19,221 nt of DNA from Enteractinococcus helveticum (GTDB lineage: Bacteria > Actinomycetota > Actinomycetes > Actinomycetales > Micrococcaceae), in contig NZ_DYXC01000105.1 in assembly GCF_020742345.1 (NCBI RefSeq), positions 1-19,221 on the forward strand, given 5' to 3'. Below, piece after piece: positions 1 to 6,400 of this stretch (positions are counted from its first letter, which is position 1; each line of letters opens with the position of its first letter). A program made the position numbers and the translations under genes. Under the pieces are notes generated by a model. It did not search any database. It saw only the letters and a list, made by a program, of their open reading frames with translations, and was not told the origin of the DNA.

Positions 1-573
1 ACCTCGTTGACCGACGTGGACAGCCTGGACGAGGCGACCGGCTGGTTGACCGAATTCCACGCCTGGTATCAGCAGCACCAGGACTTTCTGAAGCACCGCA
101 GCTATGTGGCCACTACTCGGCCAGAGCAGCGCCCCAAACGCCTGCAGGCCGGGCAGAAATCCTGGTTCACCCATCAACGCACCCGATCCGCGTACTTCGC
201 CCTGAAACGCTTAGTCACCCAGGATCAGCTGTTCATCTGGCTCACCGAACGCAACACCCCTGACGAGCCCCTACCCCGGGCCACGAGCCGGTTAGAAGGC
301 GGCCACAATCAGCCGATCAAAGAGCTGCTAAGGCACCACCGTGGCATGTCTGAATCACATGCCACGGTGGCTATCAGCTGGCTGCTGTACTTGCGCACGG
401 AAAACGCCCAGCAGCCATGGAAACTTGTCACACCAGACCACTGGGCAACCACCCAGAAACCCCGGATCGTCTCCACCACCAACGATACCGGCACCCCAGC
501 GCTGTTCGATACCAACTTCAGCTGGGAAGACGGCAACGGCATCCAACACGGCTGGGCCGGCAGAAGTAACTAA
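1..573 (+). CDS. IS1249/IS256-type transposase, C-terminal part (cut by window start)
   Basis: This is the 3' part of a transposase reading frame. The frame is open from the first base of the window, so the gene begins upstream; a TTG at 7 is only an internal codon. The visible 190 residues contain a basic Arg/Gln-rich stretch and the segment RLEGGHNQPIKELLRHHRGM, which I recognise from IS1249-like elements of Corynebacterium and other actinobacteria, usually filed under the IS256 family. In that family the acidic DDE catalytic residues fall mostly upstream; one late Glu may be the E of RLEGG. The frame ends normally at TAA and is followed by a good terminator, so the visible part looks intact. 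Whether the whole element is functional cannot be judged. Family assignment rests on recalled similarity. Confidence 0.8.
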   Translation, partial: TSLTDVDSLDEATGWLTEFHAWYQQHQDFLKHRSYVATTRPEQRPKRLQAGQKSWFTHQRTRSAYFALKRLVTQDQLFIWLTERNTPDEPLPRATSRLEGGHNQPIKELLRHHRGMSESHATVAISWLLYLRTENAQQPWKLVTPDHWATTQKPRIVSTTNDTGTPALFDTNFSWEDGNGIQHGWAGRSN

Positions 574-590
574 CCCACCAACCACAACAG

Positions 591-631
591 CCCGGAAACC
601 ACGATCACAAGACTGGTTTCCGGGTTGTTTT
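591..631 (+). terminator. Intrinsic terminator of the transposase gene
   Basis: CCCGGAAACCA (591-601) pairs perfectly with TGGTTTCCGGG (614-624) around a 12-base loop and is followed by TTGTTTT. It starts 18 bases after the transposase stop codon. Confidence 0.85.
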
Positions 632-704
632 AACACCCAAAATCAGGAATCTATACACATATTTTGGGCCTTACCCCGGTATCAGACATAGGATTCAGTA
701 TGTA

Positions 705-756
705 AAAAAACAAGGCCCCGGCGACATGGTCGAGACCAGCGGTCCACACGGGGCTT
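705..756 (-). terminator. Orphan intrinsic terminator on the minus strand
   Basis: Read on the minus strand, AAGCCCCG (756-749) pairs with CGGGGCCTT (720-712, one bulged G) and is followed by GTTTTTTT. The stem is GC-rich and the U-tract is typical. No minus-strand gene precedes it: 757-1033 has no coding frame and the neighbouring synthetase is on the other strand. It may end a small RNA or be left over from a gene lost when the IS arrived. Confidence 0.6.
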
Positions 757-916
757 ACAGCTCACACTCTACGGGAGAACTTATCGACCCGCAAACATCA
801 TTCAAGTTCAATGCGACCCTGCACAGGTCGGAGCCTGAGCCTCAACGATTAGCCCTTTAATATCGCATATACCAGCGGTTATGTTGCTGCGAAGAGTAGG
901 CGTACTTGTGGCGTCT

Positions 917-937
917 AGTGGATGTGTGTCATCCACT
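917..937. promoter_or_regulatory. Candidate operator upstream of the acyl-CoA synthetase
   Basis: A perfect inverted repeat, AGTGGATG, five bases, then CATCCACT. It lies about 30 bases upstream of a possible -10 hexamer (TATAAC, 970-975) and 97 bases before the start codon. The 8-5-8 symmetry suits a dimeric TetR or GntR-type repressor of fatty-acid genes, but the protein is unknown and no regulator is encoded nearby. Confidence 0.45.
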
Positions 938-969
938 TCACAGTGCTACGCAACTTCGATAATGTGATC

Positions 970-975
970 TATAAC
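970..975 (+). promoter_or_regulatory. Possible -10 element of the acyl-CoA synthetase gene
   Basis: TATAAC is a close match to the sigma-70-type -10 consensus. No good -35 hexamer is found at the usual spacing, so the promoter would be activator-dependent or otherwise weak. The predicted leader would be about 50 bases. Confidence 0.3.
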
Positions 976-1033
976 ACTCTCATAGGGGTATTCGCCCTCG
1001 TGCCCTGTCCACTCCGCCAAGCGAAGGACCATC

Positions 1034-2680
1034 ATGTCAAGTGTTGTTCACGGTTATCCATCCACTATGCAAGACGATTACCAACTCACGATGGGTCGGC
1101 TCATCCGCCAGGCGGTGCGTTCGTTTGGCGACACCGAGATTGTCCACCGCAACTCGCACGGCACATGGGGCCGCACCACGTATCAAGAAAACTTCAACCG
1201 CATCGAGCGCGCTGCCGCTGCCTTCGATAAGTTGGGTGTTGGCCTGGGCGACCGGGTCGGGGTGATGGACTGGAACTCGCTGCGCCACTACGAGCTGTAC
1301 TGGGCAATCCCAGCCATCGGGGCGGTGTTCACCCAGTTGAATCTGCGCCTGGCCCCCGAAGACCTCCTGTACGTGATCAACGATTCCCAGGCGTCGGTCA
1401 TCGTTGTCGACGAGACGTTGGTGCCCGCCATCCAACCGCTGGCCGAGCGCACCAAGGGTGTGAAAACCTGGGTCATCTTATCTGACGGGCACATCGAGCA
1501 CGACCTGCCCAACGCCGTCTACTATGAAGAGCTCATCGCTGAGACCGAACCGCTGGCGGCCTGGCCCAATATTTCTGAAACCTCGGCGTTTGCTGCCGGG
1601 TACACGACCGGAACCACCGGGCGGCCCAAAGGCGTGTTCTACTCGCACCGCTCGCAGTATCTGCACTCGTATAACACGGTCAAGGATCTGACCGTCAGTG
1701 TCGAAGACGTCGTCATGCCGATCACCCCGATGTTCCACGTGCTGAGTTGGGGCATGGTGCAGGTGGCGGTCATGGTCGGTGCCAAACTCGTGTTACCGGG
1801 CATGTTCTCCGCCGAAACCCTGGGCGACATTACCGACGCACTCACCGACGAAGGCGTGACCGTGACCAACGGTGTGCCGGCCATCTTCACCCCGATGTTT
1901 GAGGTGCTGAAATCTAAGGGCGTCAAAGATCTGACCGGGCTGCGCATGCTGTGCGGCGGCAGTGAGCCGCCCATCTCGATGATCAACGCGTACCGAGACA
2001 CCTTCAACGCCGAAGTCGTGCACGGCTGGGGTGCCAGTGAAACCTCGCCGATTGTCACGGTCAACCGCATGCGCCCAACACTGCGTGCGCGTATGACGGA
2101 GGAAGACATCAGATCCTACGGGTCTAAACAGGGCAGCTTCCCGGTCAATGTCGACTACAAAATTGTTGACGGCGTCGGCAACGAAGTACCCGCCGACGGC
2201 GAGACCGCCGGAGAGATACTGCTCAAAGGGCCGTGGATCACCGCAAGCTATCACGGCATGCCACCCGAGGAGCTCGACGACCGGTTTGCCGAGGGCTACT
2301 GGCGTTCCGGAGATGTGGCCACCATTGATGAAAACGGGTTTATCAAAATCACCGACCGACTCAAAGACGTCATCAAATCCGGTGGCGAATGGATCTCCTC
2401 CATCGACATGGAAAACCTGATGGTTGCTCACCCGAAGGTTGCCCAGGCGGCGGTCGTTGGCCTGGAGCATCCCAAATGGGATGAACGTCCCTTCATGCTG
2501 TTGGTACTCAAGGACGGCGAGGACATCACGCGCGAAGAAATTGATGAACACCTGCTGCAACGCTTTGCTACATGGCAGCTACCCGAAGAATTCAAAGTCG
2601 TTGAGGAGCTCCCCGCGACGTCGGTCGGCAAGATCGACAAGAAAGTGATTCGGCACGACTACCAGGATCTCTATAAATAA
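1034..2680 (+). CDS. AMP-binding acyl-CoA synthetase (AlkK-like medium/long-chain fatty acid CoA ligase)
   Basis: A 548-aa adenylate-forming enzyme expected to activate a fatty or other carboxylic acid with ATP to the acyl-AMP and then the acyl-CoA. All family motifs are present: the phosphate loop YTTGTTGRPKG (190-200), the aromatic/acid-binding segment with FHVLSWG (234-240), GWGASETSP (331-339), the ribose-binding Asp in YWRSGDVA (422-429), the hinge DRLKD (441-445), and the C-terminal lysine of VGK at 533. Length and the GAKLVLPG segment resemble the AlkK/FadD-like subgroup, so a medium- to long-chain acid is most likely, but substrate cannot be read from sequence. ATG at 1034 has AAGGA five bases upstream; a second ATG at 1067 is less well placed. 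The gene stands alone and is convergent with the small gene at 2809-3018. Confidence 0.93.
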   Translation: MSSVVHGYPSTMQDDYQLTMGRLIRQAVRSFGDTEIVHRNSHGTWGRTTYQENFNRIERAAAAFDKLGVGLGDRVGVMDWNSLRHYELYWAIPAIGAVFTQLNLRLAPEDLLYVINDSQASVIVVDETLVPAIQPLAERTKGVKTWVILSDGHIEHDLPNAVYYEELIAETEPLAAWPNISETSAFAAGYTTGTTGRPKGVFYSHRSQYLHSYNTVKDLTVSVEDVVMPITPMFHVLSWGMVQVAVMVGAKLVLPGMFSAETLGDITDALTDEGVTVTNGVPAIFTPMFEVLKSKGVKDLTGLRMLCGGSEPPISMINAYRDTFNAEVVHGWGASETSPIVTVNRMRPTLRARMTEEDIRSYGSKQGSFPVNVDYKIVDGVGNEVPADGETAGEILLKGPWITASYHGMPPEELDDRFAEGYWRSGDVATIDENGFIKITDRLKDVIKSGGEWISSIDMENLMVAHPKVAQAAVVGLEHPKWDERPFMLLVLKDGEDITREEIDEHLLQRFATWQLPEEFKVVEELPATSVGKIDKKVIRHDYQDLYK

Positions 2681-2808
2681 ACTATTGCAGCAAGCCGATG
2701 TTTTGCCGCGGACCCGATGGCCCAAAGTTGGCAACAAAAACGCCCCCGTTGCGATGCTTCAGGTGTGGCCTGGTATTTGTACGAGAGTGCTTTCTATATG
2801 GGGTCAGT

Positions 2809-3018
2809 CTACCGACACTGGTAGCCGTCCACGTAGTCCTCTAGCAAGAAATCAATTCCACGAATCTGATCTAAAACAAGATACTGCGCCATGTTTAAGG
2901 ATCGCGTGTACTGGCCGTCGAGTAACTCTTCGTAGCTCATTCCGGCGTCATGGAGGAGTTTTTCACGGCGCGCTTTGAGTTGATCGACAGAAAGAAATTC
3001 GATGTGGGCTCCCGCCAT
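2809..3018 (-). CDS. Small conserved-looking hypothetical protein, 69 aa
   Basis: I do not recognise a named family. The protein is mostly predicted helical, with the pattern LKARREKLLHDAGMSYEEL (15-33) and IRGIDFLL (52-59). It resembles short actinobacterial proteins that carry an 'AGMS-EEL' and a terminal 'IDFLL' segment and have no assigned role. It is very probably real: AGGAG sits eight bases before the ATG, and a perfect TATAAT -10 hexamer lies about 35 bases upstream. It is soluble and has no signal peptide. It follows the GNAT gene on the same strand but has its own promoter. Confidence 0.75.
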   Translation of the reverse strand: MAGAHIEFLSVDQLKARREKLLHDAGMSYEELLDGQYTRSLNMAQYLVLDQIRGIDFLLEDYVDGYQCR

Positions 3019-3050
3019 ATTGCTATCTCCTACTGAACAGGGGTTAGCAG

Positions 3051-3056
3051 ATTATA
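3051..3056 (-). promoter_or_regulatory. -10 element for the 69-aa protein gene
   Basis: Read on the minus strand the hexamer is TATAAT, an exact consensus match, 32 bases before the start codon. No clear TTGACA-like -35 is seen. Confidence 0.55.
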
Positions 3057-3097
3057 ACCAGAAATCTCCGCGAATCTCAGATGACCTTGTCTGCTGT

Positions 3098-3164
3098 ACG
3101 ACGCCGGTCGGCAAAGATCGACAAGAAAATCATCCGTAGCCAATACCAGGATCTCTATACCTGA
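3098..3164 (+). pseudogene. Decayed 3' end of a second acyl-CoA synthetase gene
   Basis: This short segment matches the last ~60 bases of the intact synthetase gene (about 2619-2680). The intact protein ends VGKIDKKVIRHDYQDLYK; the fragment reads TPVGK, then after one extra A, KIDKKIIRSQYQDLYT and a stop. The conserved VGK lysine is present, but the frame breaks at the run of A at 3113-3115. Nothing recognisable of the gene survives upstream. The differences (I/V, SQ/HD, T/K) suggest a diverged paralogue rather than a recent copy. Confidence 0.75.
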
Positions 3165-3170
3165 GTACTG

Positions 3171-3656
3171 TCATCTCTGCCGCCACACCATCACGCCATC
3201 GTCGGCTGTATCTACGACATCTTCAAAACCCTCTTTGCGGTACAGTTCGCGTACCGGGTTGTCGGGATCAACAGCAAGACTCAGCCCTGGAAGATCCCGC
3301 CTCCTGGCCATACGCTGAGTCGCCCTCAAGAGTGCTCCGCCGACTCCTCGTCCACGAAACGTAGTTTCAACCCACAAGCTGACTTCGGGGATTTCAGACT
3401 CGGCAAAACCCCAGCTGCGGCGTCCGTGCGGCAGAAAAAGTACCCAGGCAAGACCCACTGGAGTATCCTTATCCAATGCAATAAAGCCGAAGTCGCCGCG
3501 TCTTGGAATGAATTCGGTATAGCGCACCATTTCGGGGGAAGCCAGCACATCGTGGGAAGTGAAACGTTCGACATCCCAATTAAAATTATCGACGGCGGCG
3601 CGTATCAGCACATCATGTTCTTCGGGCTGCAGCGCCCTGATAGTTATTGACACCAT
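3171..3656 (-). CDS. GNAT family N-acetyltransferase
   Basis: A 161-aa single-domain GNAT protein, expected to transfer an acetyl group from acetyl-CoA to an amine. The acetyl-CoA pyrophosphate-binding loop is RGRGVGGALL (101-110), preceded by the beta-strand VSLWVE (92-97) and followed by the conserved DNPVRELYRKEGF (132-144), whose Asn and Tyr are usual in the family. Length is typical. The substrate is not predictable. The ATG at 3656 has only a weak purine-rich upstream signal (AGAGGG, about 13 bases away). It lies 85 bases downstream of the Dabb gene on the same strand, with repeats between them. Confidence 0.88.
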   Translation of the reverse strand: MVSITIRALQPEEHDVLIRAAVDNFNWDVERFTSHDVLASPEMVRYTEFIPRRGDFGFIALDKDTPVGLAWVLFLPHGRRSWGFAESEIPEVSLWVETTFRGRGVGGALLRATQRMARRRDLPGLSLAVDPDNPVRELYRKEGFEDVVDTADDGVMVWRQR

Positions 3657-3741
3657 ATTCTGATCGTAGCCCTCTTGGTACGAAACCGTAACGATCTTGG
3701 TGACCTTGTAACCTTGGTGGCCATGGTCACCCGGGTGCTGG

Positions 3742-4044
3742 TTATACCGTGAAGTCGACGGCGACCCGATCTGTAACCATACCTTTGATCATGTCGACGA
3801 CGGGCAAATGCTCCGGGTGGACAGCGTAGGCGGCCAGACCATCGGCGTCGTCGAAATCTGCGATCAAGGTCAGATCGAAATTGACGCCATCGTGGAGTTC
3901 ATTGCGGTAGACATTGAGTTCACGGATTTCGGGGATCCGGTCGCGCAGGGCTTCTAACTCTTGGGCAATTTTTGCTGCCTGCCCATTGCGTGCGGCGAAG
4001 GTTTCCCCGTTGAGTTTCCAACTAACAATGTGGCGAAGCGTCAT
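3742..4044 (-). CDS. Dabb (stress-responsive alpha/beta-barrel) domain protein
   Basis: A 100-aa protein matching the Dabb family of dimeric ferredoxin-like fold proteins: N-terminal LRHIVSWKL, central ALRDRIPEI and the C-terminal HPEHLPVVDMIK segment. Family members are small cytoplasmic proteins, some with enzyme roles, but most have no defined function. I chose ATG at 4044 over the longer frame starting at 4098 because it gives the usual family length, begins directly with the first beta strand, and has AAAGGA seven to eight bases upstream. Likely read together with the GNAT gene. Confidence 0.85.
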   Translation of the reverse strand: MTLRHIVSWKLNGETFAARNGQAAKIAQELEALRDRIPEIRELNVYRNELHDGVNFDLTLIADFDDADGLAAYAVHPEHLPVVDMIKGMVTDRVAVDFTV

Positions 4045-4227
4045 GGCGTGATCCTTTTGAGTGCGAGCTTTTGTGTTTATCGTACCGGTCAGGACCATGC
4101 GTGAGTAGGTTTAGCTAGTACCCGGATCCGCATCAAGCAGCCCCGCCACGACGAACCGTGCTGGTAACTATCTGGTGTTCATGGGCGTGGGCTCCCAGCC
4201 GGTCACCGTGGACTGGGGCGGTTGGGC

Positions 4228-5340
4228 TTACGGTGCAGTGACGTCGGAGATCATGGCTTCCAGGGTGCGGATCAGCACAACCAGCCAGGCGAAGATAATC
4301 CCCGCGAACGCCAACTCCAAGGCGGTCAGGTTATAGTAACCAAGTGGATTCCACAGGGCCAGCGCTAAGACGGCCAATCCCAACATCAGGTAGCTGCTGA
4401 CGTATATTGCGGCGGGTGCCCCGGGCAACCAGATTGGGACGGTAAGCAGCATGAGCCCAAAGGTCACGGCGAGCACTTGGACGAAGCCGGTGTGAATAGG
4501 GTCGCTAATGTTGATGGGCACCCAGGACAGTCCGATCAGACAAATACCCATGATGATCATACCGATTTTCAATACTTCCACGAATGCGCGGCGTTTGCCC
4601 TGCCGGTGGCGGTAGGCAGCCCAGGCGGATAAGTCCTGACTAATAAAATTCGCCAGTGTGGTGAGCACGATGCCCGATACGGTGAGCGTGGTGTTGAACG
4701 TCCAAAACGATAGGATCCCGGCTTGGCCGGTGCCCAGTTCCGAGAAGAATTGGTGCCACCAGTATGGGTTTTCGGCCAGCAGCATTGACGCCAGCACGCC
4801 CGCAGCCATGAAGATGGCCAGTAGGGTAGAAATGGATGACGACGATGCCCGGGAAGCGGAGATGAACCCAAAATACGACGTCGCCGCGCAGACCAAACAC
4901 AGCATGACGGTGGCGGCAATCGCATCGACCACAAGCCCTTGAAAGGCTCGTTGGAACAATTGGAACATGCTCAGCACGGCCATGGTGGCGATGGCACCGT
5001 GGATGATGATCAGGCCCAGCAAGTCGATGACCCACCATCCCCAGAACCTGCGGCGCATCCAACCCAGCGTCCCGACGTGTGATCCTGCAGCGATGATCAA
5101 CCCGATCAGTGCTGAAACTCCAGCAGCGATGCCCGTGGCCCAGCCGGCCACGGTGCCCACCGAATACCCGCCAGATAGTGGGGTGAGCCGGCCAGCAAAG
5201 GCGATCACACCGACCAGAACGGCCGCTGCGGTGAAACCAATGGCCACCCAAATAGCTCGGGAAGCGGTTTGGGCTGCGGATTTCCGCGCGCCATTGGGTG
5301 ACACCACACGATTGTCAGGTTCCGGCACTACCTCTTCCAC
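4228..5340 (-). CDS. DUF998-like multi-pass membrane protein
   Basis: A 370-aa integral membrane protein with about ten hydrophobic segments after a polar 28-residue N-terminus. The loop AENPYWWHQFFSELG is characteristic of DUF998-like proteins of actinobacteria, whose function is unknown; the acidic and aromatic residues here are the best-conserved part of that family. A basic loop (AAYRHRQGKRRAF) separates the two halves. The start is GTG at 5340, the first possible start after an in-frame stop; no strong Shine-Dalgarno is seen and a slightly later GTG is possible. It lies 53 bases downstream of the aspartate dehydrogenase gene and is probably co-transcribed. Confidence 0.8.
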   Translation of the reverse strand: MEEVVPEPDNRVVSPNGARKSAAQTASRAIWVAIGFTAAAVLVGVIAFAGRLTPLSGGYSVGTVAGWATGIAAGVSALIGLIIAAGSHVGTLGWMRRRFWGWWVIDLLGLIIIHGAIATMAVLSMFQLFQRAFQGLVVDAIAATVMLCLVCAATSYFGFISASRASSSSISTLLAIFMAAGVLASMLLAENPYWWHQFFSELGTGQAGILSFWTFNTTLTVSGIVLTTLANFISQDLSAWAAYRHRQGKRRAFVEVLKIGMIIMGICLIGLSWVPINISDPIHTGFVQVLAVTFGLMLLTVPIWLPGAPAAIYVSSYLMLGLAVLALALWNPLGYYNLTALELAFAGIIFAWLVVLIRTLEAMISDVTAP

Positions 5341-5393
5341 ATCATCATTCTAAAGGCGTTCAGTACAGCTGGGTCCGGGCATTGGGCGAGTGT

Positions 5394-6173
5394 TTAGCCG
5401 CGGCGGATATGGGGTGCGATGCGGCGAATCGTGGCGGCCAAGGATAACGCCGTGGTGCCCGAGGTAGCCGGGTTGATCGGACTGGGCGATGACACAAACT
5501 CAAATTTGAAACGCCCGGCGGGGCCGGAGGCCTCGATGACGTGGGCGGATTCGGGGTGCAACGGATCGGCCACCAACTGGACTTTGACACGCTGCAGCGA
5601 ATCGGCCAGGGGTTTTGACCCACGAGTAGCATAGGCTAGCGCGACCGCCACGTTGACGTTGCCCGGGAATTTGTTGATCGCCTCGGTTGGGTTGCCGGAA
5701 AACAGCACTTCGGGTTGCGTGAGTTCTTCCAGCCGGGTGGCTTGAGCCTCCGACATCCAGGGTTGAATGAGTCCCAGGGGATCTTTCGACGTCGTAATGG
5801 ACACCTCATCCAGGTGATCGGCTACCGCCTCGAGCACATCGAAGCCACCGATCGCCCCGTTGGTCACGTGTAGATGGGGCGTCATCAGTGCATCGGCGAT
5901 TGCCGGGTCGGCCAGCGCACCAACCGAGGTCAGCACGAAAGGCTTGTGTACTCGCGGCAAGAAGCGCTTGGCCGCGGCAACCCCGGCGGCTTCCACCACC
6001 AGATCGGCTGCGGCAACGGCGTCATCGAAGCCGTCGTCGGTGATCAAATGCGCACCCAGGGTGCCGCGCTCGCGGTGTGCGGCCAGATCTCGGACCATGG
6101 CGGTGAACTCGTAATCCAGCAGGCGAACGATGTGACGTCCAATGGAACCAAACCCCAGCAGCAAAATCTTCAT
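5394..6173 (-). CDS. nadX: Aspartate dehydrogenase (NadX type)
   Basis: A 259-aa NAD(P)-dependent enzyme expected to oxidise L-aspartate to iminoaspartate, which can feed NAD synthesis through NadA, or to run in reverse. The N-terminal Rossmann loop GFGSIGRHI (8-16) is followed by the mid-domain VVEAAG and by the DUF108 dehydrogenase domain with NGAIGGFDVLEA, INKFPGNVNVAVALA and the C-terminal INPATSGTTALSL. I start at ATG 6173, which places the first beta strand at residue 2 as in the family; a longer frame to 6224 adds 17 unrelated residues. No strong ribosome binding site is seen, so a leaderless or weakly translated message is possible. No nadA or nadC is adjacent, so the pathway role is inferred. 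It is divergent from the phosphatase gene. Confidence 0.82.
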   Translation of the reverse strand: MKILLLGFGSIGRHIVRLLDYEFTAMVRDLAAHRERGTLGAHLITDDGFDDAVAAADLVVEAAGVAAAKRFLPRVHKPFVLTSVGALADPAIADALMTPHLHVTNGAIGGFDVLEAVADHLDEVSITTSKDPLGLIQPWMSEAQATRLEELTQPEVLFSGNPTEAINKFPGNVNVAVALAYATRGSKPLADSLQRVKVQLVADPLHPESAHVIEASGPAGRFKFEFVSSPSPINPATSGTTALSLAATIRRIAPHIRRG

Positions 6174-6274
6174 GGCATCAACTGTAATGAATCTGCCGGC
6201 CGCGGGAAGTCTCAGGCACGTCACCGGTGGCCCAAATGCGTCAGCTGATTGATCCTACCGAAGATTTGCACGGC

Positions 6275-6321
6275 GTTTACTTTCGTGTGACCACAAGTTA
6301 GATCGTCCCCATATCGTGAAC
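6275..6321 (+). promoter_or_regulatory. Candidate Pho-type direct repeats upstream of the phosphatase
   Basis: Three 11-base units run head to tail: GTTTACTTTCG (6275-6285), TGTGACCACAA (6286-6296) and GTTAGATCGTC (6297-6307). The first resembles the actinobacterial PhoP unit GTTCACCCGGC; the others match weakly. A GTTCAC core is also present on the minus strand at 6316-6321. The 11-base spacing and the phosphatase gene downstream fit PhoP control, but the match is modest. Confidence 0.3.
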
Positions 6322-6400
6322 TCTGGTCGTCAAAAACTCCGGACGACGTCGAGCAGGATGTGCTCGGAGAAATCTCTCATCACGAATGGAAGAATTCTAG

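Larger units (their letters stand above)
1..670 (+). mobile_element. Right part of an IS1249-like insertion sequence
   Basis: The element comprises the transposase 3' end, its terminator (591-631) and an AT-richer tail. A perfect 8-base inverted repeat, CCCAAAAT at 636-643 and ATTTTGGG at 661-668, lies just past the terminator and may mark the terminal region. The exact right end and the target-site duplication cannot be fixed because the left end is outside the window; 670 is an estimate. Confidence 0.5.
574..1033. other. Gene-free stretch between the IS and the acyl-CoA synthetase
   Basis: No credible coding frame is seen on either strand. The stretch holds the IS terminator and end, a minus-strand terminator-like hairpin (705-756), a perfect inverted repeat (917-937), a weak promoter candidate (970-975) and the ribosome binding site of the next gene. 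Confidence 0.7.

Noticed and set aside
1793..2560. Long minus-strand frame (255 codons) opposite the acyl-CoA synthetase
   Set aside because: It mirrors the codon pattern of the synthetase, has no recognisable domain and no ribosome binding site; the plus-strand gene is certain.
2700..2741. Possible bidirectional terminator (GTTTTGCC with GGCAACAAAAAC)
   Set aside because: Only five continuous GC-containing pairs and a long loop; too weak to list as a feature.
2685..2978. 97-codon plus-strand frame after the synthetase
   Set aside because: It overlaps the better-supported 69-aa gene and has no start signal or recognisable motif.
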